Positions 17,201-26,430 of a stretch of DNA of 64,000 nucleotides are shown here, piece by piece. This stretch comes from Pseudarthrobacter phenanthrenivorans Sphe3 (GTDB taxonomy: Bacteria; Actinomycetota; Actinomycetes; Actinomycetales; Micrococcaceae), in contig NC_015146.1 of the NCBI RefSeq assembly GCF_000189535.1, positions 124,001 through 188,000 of the forward strand, in the 5' to 3' direction. The translations under genes were made by a program, and so were the position numbers. Under the pieces are notes generated by a model. It was not told the origin of the DNA. It was given only the letters and a program-made list of their open reading frames with translations, and ran no database searches. Each line of letters begins with the position of its first letter. Position 1 is the stretch's first letter.

Positions 17201-17834
17201 GGTACTAGTACGGTACTCGGCGTGGTGCAGGTGATCTTCCGAAAGGTTGTTGTGGCACGTATTAGGGGCCGCATGTAGCGCTTCAGCGGCTCAGGTTGGT
17301 GCGGTACTGGTCTGGTACTGGTGTGGTGCCGGTGCGGTTGTGGTGTGGCGTCGGCTCAGGCTGGTGCGGTACCGGTGCAGTACCGGCGTGGTACTGGTCT
17401 GGTGCTGTCCTAGCTGTGGTGTGGTGCCGGTGCGGTTGTGGTGTGGTGTCGGCTCAGGCTGGTGTGGTGCTGGCGCTGGTGCGGTACCGGTATGGTACTG
17501 GTGTGGTGCCGTGCTCAGTTCGGGTGGTGCTGGGGCGGTTGTGGTGTGGTGTCGGCTCAGGCTGGTGCGGTACCCGTATGGTACTGGTGTGGTGCCATGC
17601 TTAGTTCGGGTGGTGCTGGGGCGATTGTGGTGGTGTCGGCTCAGGCTGGTGCGGTACCGGTGTGTTGTGTGTCCTAAGGTGGGGCGGTGCCAGCTCGGTT
17701 CTGGTGCGGTGCTTTCGGCTGTGGGTTCCGAGGGGAAGCGATAACCGCCGGTACGAGGTTCATTTGCCTTTACTTGTCGCGGCTTAGTACCGGTGTGGTA
17801 CTGGTGTGGTGCTGTCGCGTGCTGTGCGGTGTAC
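17201..17834. repeat. GGTAC-motif array, candidate parS centromere
   Basis: Imperfect tandem repeats of about 65-103 bp. The anchor GGCTCAGG recurs at 17288, 17353, 17451, 17554 and 17638. GTAC motifs come mostly in pairs exactly 11 bp apart: 17201/17212, 17303/17314, 17368/17379/17390, 17483/17494, 17569/17580 and 17786/17797, with singles at 17653 and 17750. The long frames on both strands here are repeat artefacts. Regular phasing directly downstream of parAB fits a centromere bound by the RHH protein. Confidence 0.65.
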
Positions 17835-17839
17835 CGCGA

Positions 17840-18229
17840 GGTCGCACGCCATTGAAGTTGGTGTGGTTCAGGTTCGATGTTGGCTAGGTCAATGTGGACC
17901 CGCTGCGGGGATATACGTAGAGGTGAATTGGGGGAGAGGCAAACTGTGTGATTCTTCATTTGCTCCGCTCGATTCAGCACAGGTCAATAACGACCGTTTC
18001 TGACATACGCTCGGCAGGTCTCCGAAAAGAGTTGTGGACTTGTCCGTTAGGTGGCGGCGTTCTGTTTTCGCTCTGTGTCGCTAGTTCCCGATGACGAGGA
18101 CGCTTGCTGCTGCGTCCACGACGTCATCGGTGATGGTTTCGAGTTGGTTGATCCTGAGTACGCGGGGTTCGCGATGTCCGCAGGGTGCCCTAAACGGACG
18201 CGGATGAAGGCTGAGGTCGGATCAGCAGG
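17840..18229. other. Gene-free stretch between centromere array and ECF locus
   Basis: No credible gene, hairpin or repeat was found in this interval apart from the tail of the GT-rich repeat region near its left edge. Confidence 0.5.
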
Positions 18230-18991
18230 TCACCGGCCGCTGATGAATTCTCCGACTTTTGTTTCGCCCTCTTTGTCATACACCGGGATGGGCTTCCCCC
18301 GGTGCGAGTCGATCCAGGCCATAGCCTCTTCAGGACTGCTGAATGTTTTCCCCTCTACATTGCCGCTGGCTTCCTTGAGATCGTTTTTGTAGACGTAGCC
18401 GGACTGTCCTGTGGTGGCTGCGACGGCGATGAGGTCTGGTTCGCCGCGTTCATTGATCACGCCATAGGTTTCGCCTTTTGCGTTACGTGCCCACTCGATG
18501 ATTTCCTCGTGGACGTACTTCGCGGTGAGTTTCCATCGTGTGTCCGGTTCCGTGACGATGGTGAAGCGTTCCATTCCAGCGGCATATTTCACGGTATATA
18601 TGGCGTCGCTAGCTTCGCCGCCGATGTCTTTCTGGGTGCAATTGCTGGAGGCGCCGTCCGGGTACGTGAAATTGCCCGTGCTCAGGCATATGAGTTCCAC
18701 GCGTACTCCGGTTGCTCCTTCCGGCGCTGTTCCGAGGTCGATGGTCGCTTGGCCAGTGTATGTTCCCTCAACGGTTGATCCCAGCGGGGTTACTTTTTCG
18801 CCCCCTGGTAGGACGAGGATCCCTGCTGCAGCGGCACCAACGCCGCCAAGGACGGCCACGCCGGCTACTATCCCGGCGCCCCACAGCCGAGCACCACTTC
18901 GGGATTTGCCGGGGGCGGCCTGTTGCACGCGAGTGACCAGCTCTGCCTCTAAAGCATCACTGAACCGTTCATCGAAGTGCAGTCCATTCAT
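18230..18991 (-). CDS. Single-pass membrane protein, candidate anti-sigma/regulated partner of the ECF factor
   Basis: A 253-residue protein with a short cytoplasmic N terminus (about 1-35), one transmembrane helix (about 37-62) and an extracytoplasmic domain with two cysteines (ELICLSTG and SSNCTQKD) that could form a disulfide. Its ATG overlaps the stop of the ECF sigma gene by 4 bp, so the two are coupled. That arrangement is typical of anti-sigma factors, though no zinc-binding HxxxCxxC motif is present. It may instead be a target or sensor of the pathway. Confidence 0.65.
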   Translation of the reverse strand: MNGLHFDERFSDALEAELVTRVQQAAPGKSRSGARLWGAGIVAGVAVLGGVGAAAAGILVLPGGEKVTPLGSTVEGTYTGQATIDLGTAPEGATGVRVELICLSTGNFTYPDGASSNCTQKDIGGEASDAIYTVKYAAGMERFTIVTEPDTRWKLTAKYVHEEIIEWARNAKGETYGVINERGEPDLIAVAATTGQSGYVYKNDLKEASGNVEGKTFSSPEEAMAWIDSHRGKPIPVYDKEGETKVGEFISGR

Positions 18992-19575
18992 GACTGATTT
19001 CCTTCCATCGCGGGAACGTAAGAGTGCTCGACGGAGAGTTTCATCCGTTGACGGGCCCTGTGCATGCGCGTTTTTGCTGCCGAGGGCGTGATAGCCAACA
19101 ACTTGGCAGCCGAGGCGAGGGTGTAACCCTCGAACACCACGAGGCTGACGAGTTGCCGGTCCGTGAGGTTGAGTGATCGCAGGGCCTCAGACAGTTCCTT
19201 ATTCAAGGCATCCTGGGGACTTCCGGCGAAGAATTCCTCCATCACATCCGGCGCGTCCTCCGACCGCGGAAGCGATTGAACGAGTTTTTGGTGTCGCCGG
19301 AGGGCTCGGCTGTTGTTCCGGGCCACGTTGACGGTGGTGACCAACAACCAAGGAAGTATCGACCCGTCGACCAGTCGGACTTTGTTTCTTAAACGCCATA
19401 GCTCAAGGAATGCCGTAGCCGTAACGTCCTCGGCAGTGTGGTGGCCTACGGAAATGCGGTACGCGTGACGAAAGACTCGGTCTCGGTGCCGACGGTACAG
19501 CGCGGAGAACGCGGCGCTATCGCCGGCAAGACTACGCGCCCATAGCTCTTCGTCCGCAGAATTAACTGTCCCCAT
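18988..19575 (-). CDS. ECF-type RNA polymerase sigma factor
   Basis: A 195-residue sigma-70 family protein of the extracytoplasmic-function type. Region 2 (about 20-85) reads ALYRRHRDRVFRHAYRI and TAEDVTATAFLELWR; region 4 (about 130-185) contains LNLTDRQLVSLVVFEGYTLASAA, LLAITPSAAKTRMHRAR. Regions 1 and 3 are absent, as expected. It redirects RNA polymerase to a small regulon in response to an envelope signal. It is co-transcribed with the membrane protein downstream. On a plasmid it is probably cargo rather than part of the transfer machinery. Confidence 0.88.
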   Translation of the reverse strand: MGTVNSADEELWARSLAGDSAAFSALYRRHRDRVFRHAYRISVGHHTAEDVTATAFLELWRLRNKVRLVDGSILPWLLVTTVNVARNNSRALRRHQKLVQSLPRSEDAPDVMEEFFAGSPQDALNKELSEALRSLNLTDRQLVSLVVFEGYTLASAAKLLAITPSAAKTRMHRARQRMKLSVEHSYVPAMEGNQS

Positions 19576-19809
19576 GCACTGTATTGTCCGGGAACACCCA
19601 AAAAGGTTTCACCAAACCGAAAAACATCCCGAAAGTCTTTGTCCGCAAGTCGTCCCGTTAGCCGGTCCTCTCCGGCGGGCCGGAGGGGAAACCGCTGGCT
19701 CAGGAGACCCGTGTCATTCCGACTCTGGATGCTTCCCGTATGGCTCCCCCGGGAAACTGCCCGATGAGGTGCGGCAAACGGACGCCGGCCGCAGCTCTTA
19801 GCTGCCTAG

Positions 19810-19839
19810 TGTCTTGAAAATCAAAAGCTTTTCAAGACA
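19810..19839. repeat. Inverted repeat left of the transposon genes
   Basis: Perfect 11-bp arms TGTCTTGAAAA (19810-19820) and TTTTCAAGACA (19829-19839) with an 8-bp spacer. It begins with TGTC like many transposon ends, but no matching end was found on the right side. The rest of 19576-19967 shows only three GTCTC repeats (19894, 19907, 19922) before the resolvase, possibly resolution or operator sites. Confidence 0.4.
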
Positions 19840-19967
19840 TTGGTATGGACCTGAGGAGGGTTAGCAGCTGGCTGAGAAGCCGGGCTCGCCTATGTCTCGG
19901 AAACGCGTCTCACTATAAATCGTCTCAGCGGTGGCCCGTGACGGACTTTCTGAGCCAGAATGGCCTA

Positions 19968-20564
19968 ATGAGGCAGTTGGGTTATACGCGGGTGAGTACG
20001 TCGAGCCAGGATGCCCAGCTGCAGCTCGACGCACTCGTCTCCGCCGGCGTGCAGAAGCGCGACGTTTTCGCCGACGTGACCTCCGGAAGTAGGACGGCGA
20101 TCGAGCGGCCCGGGATGAAGAGGCTCCTCGAGTACGCAGAGGAGGGCGACACCGTCGTGGTGTGGCGGGTCGATCGGCTGGGCCGGTCATTGATCGACGT
20201 GCTAAACACCGTGAACCTGCTGAGAGAACGCGGCGTCCAGGTCCGATCCATCTCAGACGGTATTGACCCAGCGACCTCGACGGGCCGGCTGATGCTTAAC
20301 ATGCTCGCCACGTTGGCCGAGTATGAGCGCGAGCTGATCGTCGAGCGAGTCAATGCCGGCATCGCCGCTGCCAGGCAGAACGGAACACGCTTTGGCCGGC
20401 CGCTGACGGATCCGCTTGTCATTGCGGACAAGCTGGCGATCGCGCAGGATGCCCGGGAGAAGGGACGCACCGCCGAGGACGCGGCCCGCCTCGTGGGCTG
20501 GAGCCGTGCGACTCTTTACCGCCACCAGCAAGCCTTCGCCGCGCGCGAGGGCATCACGATGTAG
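19968..20564 (+). CDS. Serine recombinase (resolvase/invertase family)
   Basis: A 198-residue small serine recombinase. The catalytic domain starts MRQLGYTRVSTSSQDAQLQLDAL with S10 as likely nucleophile and continues with VVWRVDRLGRSLIDVLNTV and ATLAEYERELIVERV. The C terminus ends in a HTH (TAEDAARLVGWSRATLYRH). It would resolve cointegrates formed by the neighbouring transposase. The ATG at 19968 opens directly into the conserved domain. The stop is immediately followed by the GTG of the transposase gene, so the two are coupled. Confidence 0.88.
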   Translation: MRQLGYTRVSTSSQDAQLQLDALVSAGVQKRDVFADVTSGSRTAIERPGMKRLLEYAEEGDTVVVWRVDRLGRSLIDVLNTVNLLRERGVQVRSISDGIDPATSTGRLMLNMLATLAEYERELIVERVNAGIAAARQNGTRFGRPLTDPLVIADKLAIAQDAREKGRTAEDAARLVGWSRATLYRHQQAFAAREGITM

Positions 20565-21953
20565 GTGTTCCTGACCGGCGAAGAGCGCTGGAGAGTCCTT
20601 CGACTTCACGTCGAGGACCAGATTCCCCTTGCCGCCCTCGCCCGTGAAACCGGGATCAGCACCCGTACTCTTCAACGTTGGCTTCGGCTCTACCGGGCTG
20701 GTGGTGCGGGTGCTCTCGACCTGGGACCGCGCGCCGATGCCGGCACGCGGCGCTTAGACCCAGGAATGGTTAGGTTTATCGAGGGACTTGCACTGACGAA
20801 GCCCCGCCCGAGCATGGCAACGCTGCACAGACTCGCCGTGGCCGAAGCGGGCAGAAGAGGTGCGCTGGCGCCGAGCTACTCCGTTGTCCGCGGGATAGTC
20901 CAAGCACTCGACCCTGCCCTGGTGACCCTGGCTCTTGAAGGTCCCGCATCCTATCGGGACCGGCATGAACTTGTCCTTCGCCGCCGCGCCGACCGGCCCA
21001 ACCAGATATGGCAAGCGGACCACACCCAACTCGACATCCTCATTAGCGGCGCCACCGGTAAACCCGACCGGCCATGGCTGACGACAGTGATCGACGATTA
21101 CTCCCGGGCGCTCTGTGGCTACACCATCTTCACCGGTGCACCATCAGCACTGAACACGGCCCTGGCACTCCGGCAGGCCATCTGGCGCAAGAGCGACCCC
21201 AGCTGGGCAATGTGCGGGCTGCCCGACATCCTGCACGTGGACCACGGCTCCGACTTCACCAGCCACCACCTCGAACGCACCGCCATCGAGCTGCACGTCC
21301 GCATCATCCACTCGACCATCGGCCGTCCCCAGGGCAGAGGAAAGATCGAACGGTTCTTCGGAACCATAAACACCGAGGTTCTTCCTACCCTCCCCGGGCA
21401 TCTGGGAGCGGGCAACAGGAAACCACAACCCACACTCGATCTCCCGGGACTGGATCGCGCCATCGGAAGCTTCGTCGCCGCCTACAACGACCGGCCCCAC
21501 AGCGAACTTGGTGTCTCACCACGCGATGCTTGGGTCGCGGACGGTTGGCTTCCCCGGATGCCCGAATCCCTGGAGGACCTCGACGGACTCCTCCTGACAG
21601 TTCCAAAGAACCGAACCGTGCAACGCGACGGCATCCACTTTCAAGGCCAGCGCTACCTCTCGCCCACTCTGGCGCCCTTCGTGGGGCAAACCGTCACCAT
21701 CCGATACGACCCGCGGGACGTATCCGAGATCCGCGTCTATGACCACGACACCTTCGTCTGCGTCGCCATTGACGAAGATCACCCCAACCTTCGTTTGAGC
21801 CTGCGTGACATCGAGGCCGCACGCAGAGCGCGCCGGAGAGAACTGCGCCGCACCATCAACGACCGCATTCCATCAGTCACCAGCCGTGACGAACCGCGCA
21901 TCACTGAACCAGTACGGCGAAGGCGCCGACTGCGCACCTACGAAGAGGACTAA
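20565..21953 (+). CDS. TniA/Mu-type DDE transposase
   Basis: A 462-residue protein. An N-terminal HTH (IPLAALARETGISTRTLQRW) is followed by an integrase-type catalytic core with WQADHTQLD (about 151), LHVDHGSDF (about 226) and KIERFFG (about 262) as the D, D, E triad, then a Mu-transposase C-terminal domain and a basic tail. Together with the following AAA+ ATPase this is the TniA-TniB pair of Tn5053/Tn552-type transposons. It begins with GTG directly after the resolvase stop and its TAA overlaps the next ATG. A TniQ-like third subunit is not seen. Confidence 0.88.
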   Translation: MFLTGEERWRVLRLHVEDQIPLAALARETGISTRTLQRWLRLYRAGGAGALDLGPRADAGTRRLDPGMVRFIEGLALTKPRPSMATLHRLAVAEAGRRGALAPSYSVVRGIVQALDPALVTLALEGPASYRDRHELVLRRRADRPNQIWQADHTQLDILISGATGKPDRPWLTTVIDDYSRALCGYTIFTGAPSALNTALALRQAIWRKSDPSWAMCGLPDILHVDHGSDFTSHHLERTAIELHVRIIHSTIGRPQGRGKIERFFGTINTEVLPTLPGHLGAGNRKPQPTLDLPGLDRAIGSFVAAYNDRPHSELGVSPRDAWVADGWLPRMPESLEDLDGLLLTVPKNRTVQRDGIHFQGQRYLSPTLAPFVGQTVTIRYDPRDVSEIRVYDHDTFVCVAIDEDHPNLRLSLRDIEAARRARRRELRRTINDRIPSVTSRDEPRITEPVRRRRRLRTYEED

Positions 21954-22762
21954 TGATGAACCCCACATTCATCGTCACCAAGGAACACCGACGCTTCAAC
22001 GAGTTCGCCAACGCAGTCCGAAAAGAACGAACAATAGGAATCTGCCACGGGGACGCCGGGGTGGGTAAAACACTCTCCGCGCGCCGCTACGCAAACTGGG
22101 ATGACCTTGAGCCGTACATCACCGAGTGGGGACCACGCGGCGATCAGGACGAAAAGCACTACAGCCTGGCCAACCGCTCCCGCACCGTCTTCTACACCCC
22201 GGACGTACTCTGCCGTCCCAAAACACTCATGGAAGACATACACCGATACCAGGTGAGAATCGGCTCGTGCATCGACGAACACCTACACAAACTCGATGCC
22301 GCACCACGCTCAATGAACAGAGTCACCACGCTCGTGGAGCTGCTCATCATCGACGAAGCCGAACGCCTCAACGCGACAGCCCTTGAACTCCTCTGTGACA
22401 ACCACGACCGAACCCACCTGCCGATGATCCTCATCGGCATGCCCGGCATAGACCAACGATTCCGGCACTACCCCCAGCTATACAGCCGCCTCGGCTTCTC
22501 CCACCGATACCGCGCCCTCGGCAGAGACGAGCTCCTCTTCGTTCTGGACCGACACTGGAAACGCCTCGGCCGCACCCTCGACCCGGACGACTTCACCGAC
22601 GCCCAGGCAATCGCCGCAGTAGAACGCATCACCCGCGGCAACTTCCGGCTCCTCGAACGGCTATTCCCACAGATCACACGCGTCCTAAAAATCAACCAAC
22701 TCGAAACCATCACCGACGACGTCGTAGAAGCAGCAGCAAGCATCCTCGTCATCGGCAACTAG
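21953..22762 (+). CDS. TniB-like AAA+ ATPase (transposition helper)
   Basis: A 269-residue P-loop protein with Walker A GDAGVGKT (about 36-43) and Walker B LLIIDEAERL, of the TniB/MuB/ExeA group that selects target DNA and activates the transposase. The start overlaps the transposase stop (TAATG); a second ATG follows immediately. About 60 bp after the stop an IS256-family element is inserted. The sequence is complete and intact. Confidence 0.85.
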   Translation: MMNPTFIVTKEHRRFNEFANAVRKERTIGICHGDAGVGKTLSARRYANWDDLEPYITEWGPRGDQDEKHYSLANRSRTVFYTPDVLCRPKTLMEDIHRYQVRIGSCIDEHLHKLDAAPRSMNRVTTLVELLIIDEAERLNATALELLCDNHDRTHLPMILIGMPGIDQRFRHYPQLYSRLGFSHRYRALGRDELLFVLDRHWKRLGRTLDPDDFTDAQAIAAVERITRGNFRLLERLFPQITRVLKINQLETITDDVVEAAASILVIGN

Positions 22763-22819
22763 CGACAAAGAGCGAACACAAAAAGCCGCCACCTAACGCC
22801 AACATCCACAAAAGAAGTC

Positions 22820-24201
22820 GGGACTGTCTGAATAACGGTGTGTGGAGTCCGGCCTGATCCGAAAGGAGACGGCCGTGTCAGAGTCCACGTCCGAGATGGC
22901 AGGGGTGATGATCGATCCTGTGACGGGAGAGATCATCGATCAGAAGGAGCTTGCGGAGCGGTTGCTCGCGCAGGCCAAGGAACAGGGCGTGAGCCTGGTA
23001 GGCCCGGGCGGGCTGCTGAACCAACTCACGAGAAATGTGCTGGAGACCGCTCTGGAAGCCGAGCTGACAGAGCACCTCGGCCACGAGCACGGCCAGACAC
23101 CGATCGCAGCCAACATGCGCAACGGCACCAGGTCAAAGACCGTGTTGACCGAGATCGGTCCGGTCGAGATTGAGGTGCCCCGGGATCGGGACGGGTCGTT
23201 CGAACCGGTGATCGTGCCCAAGCGGAAACGGCGTCTGGACGGGATCGACCAGATCGTGCTCTCCCTCTCTGCCCGGGGGCTGACGACCGGGGAAATCGCC
23301 GCCCACTTCGAGGAGGTCTACGGGGCCAGAGTCTCTAAAGACACCATCAGCCGCATCACGGAGAAAGTCGCCGGAGAACTGGCCGAATGGTCGGCCCGGC
23401 CTTTGGATCCGATCTATCCGGTGCTGTTCGTTGATGCGGTCGTGGTCAAGGTCCGTGACGGGCAGGTGCGCAACACCCCGTTCTACGTCGTTATGGGCGT
23501 CACCACCAATGGGGAGCGGGAGATCCTGGGCATCTGGGCCGGCGACGGTGGCGAGGGTGCCCGGTTCTGGCTGCAGGTCTTCTCGGAGCTGAAGAACCGG
23601 GGCGTGGAAGATGTGCTGATCGCCGTCTGCGACGGGCTCAAAGGCCTGCCGGAGGCGATCACGACCACGTGGGAGCGGACGGTGGTGCAGCAGTGCATCG
23701 TGCACCTGATCCGCAACAGCTTCCGCTACGCCGGACGCCAGCACCGCGACGGCATCGTCAAGGCGCTCAAGCCGGTCTACACGGCCCCGTCCGAGCAGGC
23801 GGCGAAGGACCGGTTCGCCGAATTCACTGCCGAGTGGGGCCAGCGGTATCCGGCCATCGTACGGCTCTGGGAATCCTCCTGGGCCGAATTCGTGCCCTTC
23901 CTGGAGTACGACGTGGAGATCCGACGGGTCATCTGCACGACGAACGCGATCGAGTCGATCAACGCACGCTACCGAAGGGCGGTGAGGGCCCGCGGGCACT
24001 TTCCGAACGAGACCGCTGCCCTGAAATGCCTATACCTGGTCACCAGATCTCTTGATCCAACCGGCGGTGGCCGTGCACGCTGGGTGATGAGGTGGAAGCC
24101 TGCGCTAAACGCGTTCGCTATTACCTTCGCTGGCCGGTTCGAAAGAACCACTCAACAATGAAAACCGGCCGGACTCCACACACCGTTTATCGGACAGTCC
24201 C
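22820..24201 (+). mobile_element. IS256-family insertion sequence, copy 1 (1382 bp)
   Basis: The ends are GGGACTGTCTGAAT at 22820 and its partner ending ACAGTCCC at 24201, flanked by an exact 8-bp target duplication AAGAAGTC (22812-22819 and 24202-24209). It carries one transposase gene. The copy at 50916-52297 has the same length and encodes an identical transposase, in the opposite orientation. Confidence 0.9.
22875..24161 (+). CDS. IS256-family transposase
   Basis: A 428-residue DDE transposase of the IS256/MULE type: YPVLFVDAVVVKVRD and VLIAVCDGLKGLPEAI hold the aspartates, and CTTNAIESINARYRRAVRARGHFPNE holds the glutamate region with the family's typical NAIES..R motif. The GTG at 22875 with AAGGAG six bases upstream is chosen; an in-frame GTG at 22842 lies almost at the inverted repeat and lacks a ribosome site. 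The protein is identical to the second copy near 51 kb, indicating recent movement. Confidence 0.9.
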   Translation: MSESTSEMAGVMIDPVTGEIIDQKELAERLLAQAKEQGVSLVGPGGLLNQLTRNVLETALEAELTEHLGHEHGQTPIAANMRNGTRSKTVLTEIGPVEIEVPRDRDGSFEPVIVPKRKRRLDGIDQIVLSLSARGLTTGEIAAHFEEVYGARVSKDTISRITEKVAGELAEWSARPLDPIYPVLFVDAVVVKVRDGQVRNTPFYVVMGVTTNGEREILGIWAGDGGEGARFWLQVFSELKNRGVEDVLIAVCDGLKGLPEAITTTWERTVVQQCIVHLIRNSFRYAGRQHRDGIVKALKPVYTAPSEQAAKDRFAEFTAEWGQRYPAIVRLWESSWAEFVPFLEYDVEIRRVICTTNAIESINARYRRAVRARGHFPNETAALKCLYLVTRSLDPTGGGRARWVMRWKPALNAFAITFAGRFERTTQQ

Positions 24202-24287
24202 AAGAAGTCGAAAAATTCCTCTTACTGTGGTCAAAACTGGTTGCCGAAAAGAAAGCCGGTCAAAAGGGTTGTTGGAGGGTTTTTGAC

Positions 24288-24878
24288 GTGTCTAGGAACA
24301 TGGTCGGCTATGCGAGGGTCAGTACTCGTGGTCAATCGCTCGATTCGCAGGTGGACGCGCTGGTAGCGGCCGGAGCGGTCCGGGTCTTTCAGGAGTATGC
24401 GTCCGGTGCTACCCAGGCAAGGGCGCGCTGGAAGGACTGCCTGGATTATCTGCAGCCGGGCAACGTGCTGTTGGTAGCGGACCTGACCAGGCTAGGCCGT
24501 AGTACCTCCGACCTCGCGGACATCGTCACAGTGTTGGGTAAGCGGGGGATAGGCTTCCGTTCCCTGGCTGAACCTTGGTTGGATACGACCAGTGCCCACG
24601 GCAAGCTCATCTTTGACATGTTCGCTTCTCTCGCGGAATATGAGCGCTCACGGCTGTCGGAAAGAACGAAGGCTGGGCTGGCCGCAGCTAAAGCGCGAGG
24701 CCGGCTCGGTGGCCGCCCGCGGGCGATGACACCGGGGAAATTAGAAACGGCCCGGCAGCTGCGCAATGAAGGAAAGACTTTGAAGGAAACGGCTGAGCGG
24801 CTTAGCGTCAGCGTTTCATCACTGACTCGGGCCCTCAGCAGGAACGACGTCCCAGAAGTCGCATCCGCAGCTGCATAA
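24288..24878 (+). CDS. Second serine recombinase (resolvase/invertase family)
   Basis: A 196-residue small serine recombinase with MVGYARVSTRGQSLDSQVDAL (S12 nucleophile), LLVADLTRLGRSTSDLADI and ASLAEYERSRLSERT, and a C-terminal HTH (TLKETAERLSVSVSSLTRAL). The GTG at 24288 follows GGAGGG; the internal ATG at 24300 is an alternative. It is clearly different from the recombinase at 20 kb, so the transposon either encodes two resolvases or two elements have been joined here. Confidence 0.85.
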   Translation: MSRNMVGYARVSTRGQSLDSQVDALVAAGAVRVFQEYASGATQARARWKDCLDYLQPGNVLLVADLTRLGRSTSDLADIVTVLGKRGIGFRSLAEPWLDTTSAHGKLIFDMFASLAEYERSRLSERTKAGLAAAKARGRLGGRPRAMTPGKLETARQLRNEGKTLKETAERLSVSVSSLTRALSRNDVPEVASAAA

Positions 24879-25252
24879 CGCGTTCCTAATTTTGGGACAG
24901 CTTATGGCGCACCAAGGTTAGGCAACTGCTGACATCGTGCGGCGACAAGATGGCCGGCGGGCCGGGAACTTCGGAACCTACAACGGAGGCCCCTAGGTAC
25001 CAAGTGACAAATAGCGCCGTGAAAAAGCCGCCATTTACCGCCGATAGCCACGGAGCGAACCTGCCTCGCCGAGTTGTGTCCCAATTCCAAGGAAGTGCAC
25101 GTCGCAAAGCCAGCACCCTTTCCCGACTAGGGTTTGCCGGTTTGGACTACTGATTGGGGCAGTGGCGGTGCTTGGAGTGTTGGTCGCTCTGGCTGGCAAT
25201 TGATCTCAGGAGACCCCCTTACTAAAAGGCGATCCGACCTGGGGCCTACGAA
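24879..25252. other. Gene-free boundary between transposon and defence island
   Basis: No credible coding frame. It contains CCAATTCCAAGGAA at 25081-25094, the same 14-mer found in the palindrome on the other side of the next gene (26434-26447), and probably the unidentified right end of the transposon. Confidence 0.5.
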
Positions 25253-26329
25253 CTAACCTCCTTGCCCGGAGACGCAGAGGATTGCGTTCAGCGCCAGTTC
25301 GGGGACAGCCCTGATTGCTTCATTGAGTATGTATTCGATTGGGACTGCGCTTGGATCTTCTGCGACTGATGTCAGTTTCAACCAGACGCTGGGCTCATAT
25401 CTGGCTAGGCGGGAGAGGGTAAATAGTACGGCCCACCACAGCATGAAGGGGTGGGCGGGTAGGTTCGAGTCGTCCAGACTCGGATACACAGAGAGGACGC
25501 CGTGGTATTCGGTGGCGCGGCCTTCTAATGCTGACTTCTCTGATTCCGAGCTAGATTTCGGGAAAGCGACTGGGGCATGCAGCCATGTCTCAGAGTCGTA
25601 GTAGCCGCGTTGATAAGGGATACGGCCGGTTGGATCTGGAAGGCGCCATCCAGCCAGAGAGGGATAGGGCTCAAGGTGCTTCCGGAGTAAGTGGTGCTCT
25701 TCTGTGATCTCCGCTTCGGGGATGACATCGCGTCCGATGGAGGGATCCTTAACGCTAACTTGGAGGTCGATAGGCAGCGGGTAGAGCTGTCCCCTTGCGA
25801 GGTCCGAAACCCGAATAATGTGCGGTGACTCCTGGTCGAGTATCAGCCGTTGGAGCCGGGAGTTTCCGGGCAACGGGAATCGTTCGGCATCGGGTAGCAG
25901 GCCCCAGAGGTCACCTAAGGCGACCTCTTGGCTCATGGGCGATGCTTTCAGCGCCTTTGCTACTACCGGGAATGCACCCTTGCCTTCGCCGCGGACGGGT
26001 ACTCGGGCGAGGCCTTGGGTGGCTGCTCCGTTGAGCTGATCGCTAATGCCGTGCCCGCTAAGTCGATACTCATTGTTGTCGAGTTCCGTTGAGGTGGCAG
26101 CGATGGCCCGACCAAGCTGTGACAACCCGTAAAAAAGCAATATGGGCTGGGTTGCGGTGCCGACTGTCGAACCGGCGGAGAACAGCTGTTCCGCCTGCTC
26201 CAGGGCGGCGTTGAAGGTTTTCTGACGATCGCCTCGGGCAGCTCGACCGACCCGCTGGGAACGGAGCGCTCGTAATTGCTGCCAGATCTGTTTGATAGGA
26301 ACAGCCTGAAGATCCGCGTGTGTCGTCAT
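25253..26329 (-). CDS. YaaC-like protein
   Basis: A 358-residue soluble protein. The segment FNAALEQAEQLFSAGSTVGTA followed by PILLFYGLSQLGRAIAA and LSGHGIS resembles the YaaC family, whose function is unknown. The C-terminal part (HPFMLWWAVLFTLSRLARYEPSVW) also fits. YaaC-like proteins turn up in variable gene islands, which suits its position between a transposon and restriction-like genes. It is transcribed divergently from the DUF6615-like gene, with a 24-bp palindrome between the two. It could be an effector of a two-gene system with its neighbour, but this is inference. Confidence 0.6.
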   Translation of the reverse strand: MTTHADLQAVPIKQIWQQLRALRSQRVGRAARGDRQKTFNAALEQAEQLFSAGSTVGTATQPILLFYGLSQLGRAIAATSTELDNNEYRLSGHGISDQLNGAATQGLARVPVRGEGKGAFPVVAKALKASPMSQEVALGDLWGLLPDAERFPLPGNSRLQRLILDQESPHIIRVSDLARGQLYPLPIDLQVSVKDPSIGRDVIPEAEITEEHHLLRKHLEPYPSLAGWRLPDPTGRIPYQRGYYDSETWLHAPVAFPKSSSESEKSALEGRATEYHGVLSVYPSLDDSNLPAHPFMLWWAVLFTLSRLARYEPSVWLKLTSVAEDPSAVPIEYILNEAIRAVPELALNAILCVSGQGG

Positions 26330-26430
26330 TCAGAAAGACTATGTGCCGGACGAAAGCAAGCGTTGGCAAAGGCCAGGCAAGGCTAACGGAGTCGAGTATT
26401 CCTGCTGGCCAGGGTCCTCTCCAGCGACGT

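Larger units (their letters stand above)
19968..24878 (+). mobile_element. TniA/TniB-type transposon with two resolvases, interrupted by an IS256-family element
   Basis: The gene order is serine resolvase, DDE transposase, AAA+ ATPase, then (after an IS256-family insertion) a second serine resolvase. The first three genes abut or overlap and read in one direction. The limits given are those of the genes; the terminal repeats were not identified. Without the insertion, the tail of the ATPase gene and the second resolvase lie about 140 bp apart. Confidence 0.6.

Noticed and set aside
17201..17834. CRISPR array
   Set aside because: Repeat units vary in length (65-103 bp), are not separated by unique spacers, and no cas genes are present.
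17291..17980. Long minus-strand frame (229 codons) and several plus-strand frames in the GGTAC array
   Set aside because: They encode only repetitive His/Thr/Pro/Arg or Trp/Cys/Gly sequence created by the DNA repeats, and have no ribosome sites.
17840..18229. Resemblance of AACGACCGTTT near 17990 to the transposon end at the window start
   Set aside because: Only about 11 bases match and the rest of the end is absent, so it is probably chance.
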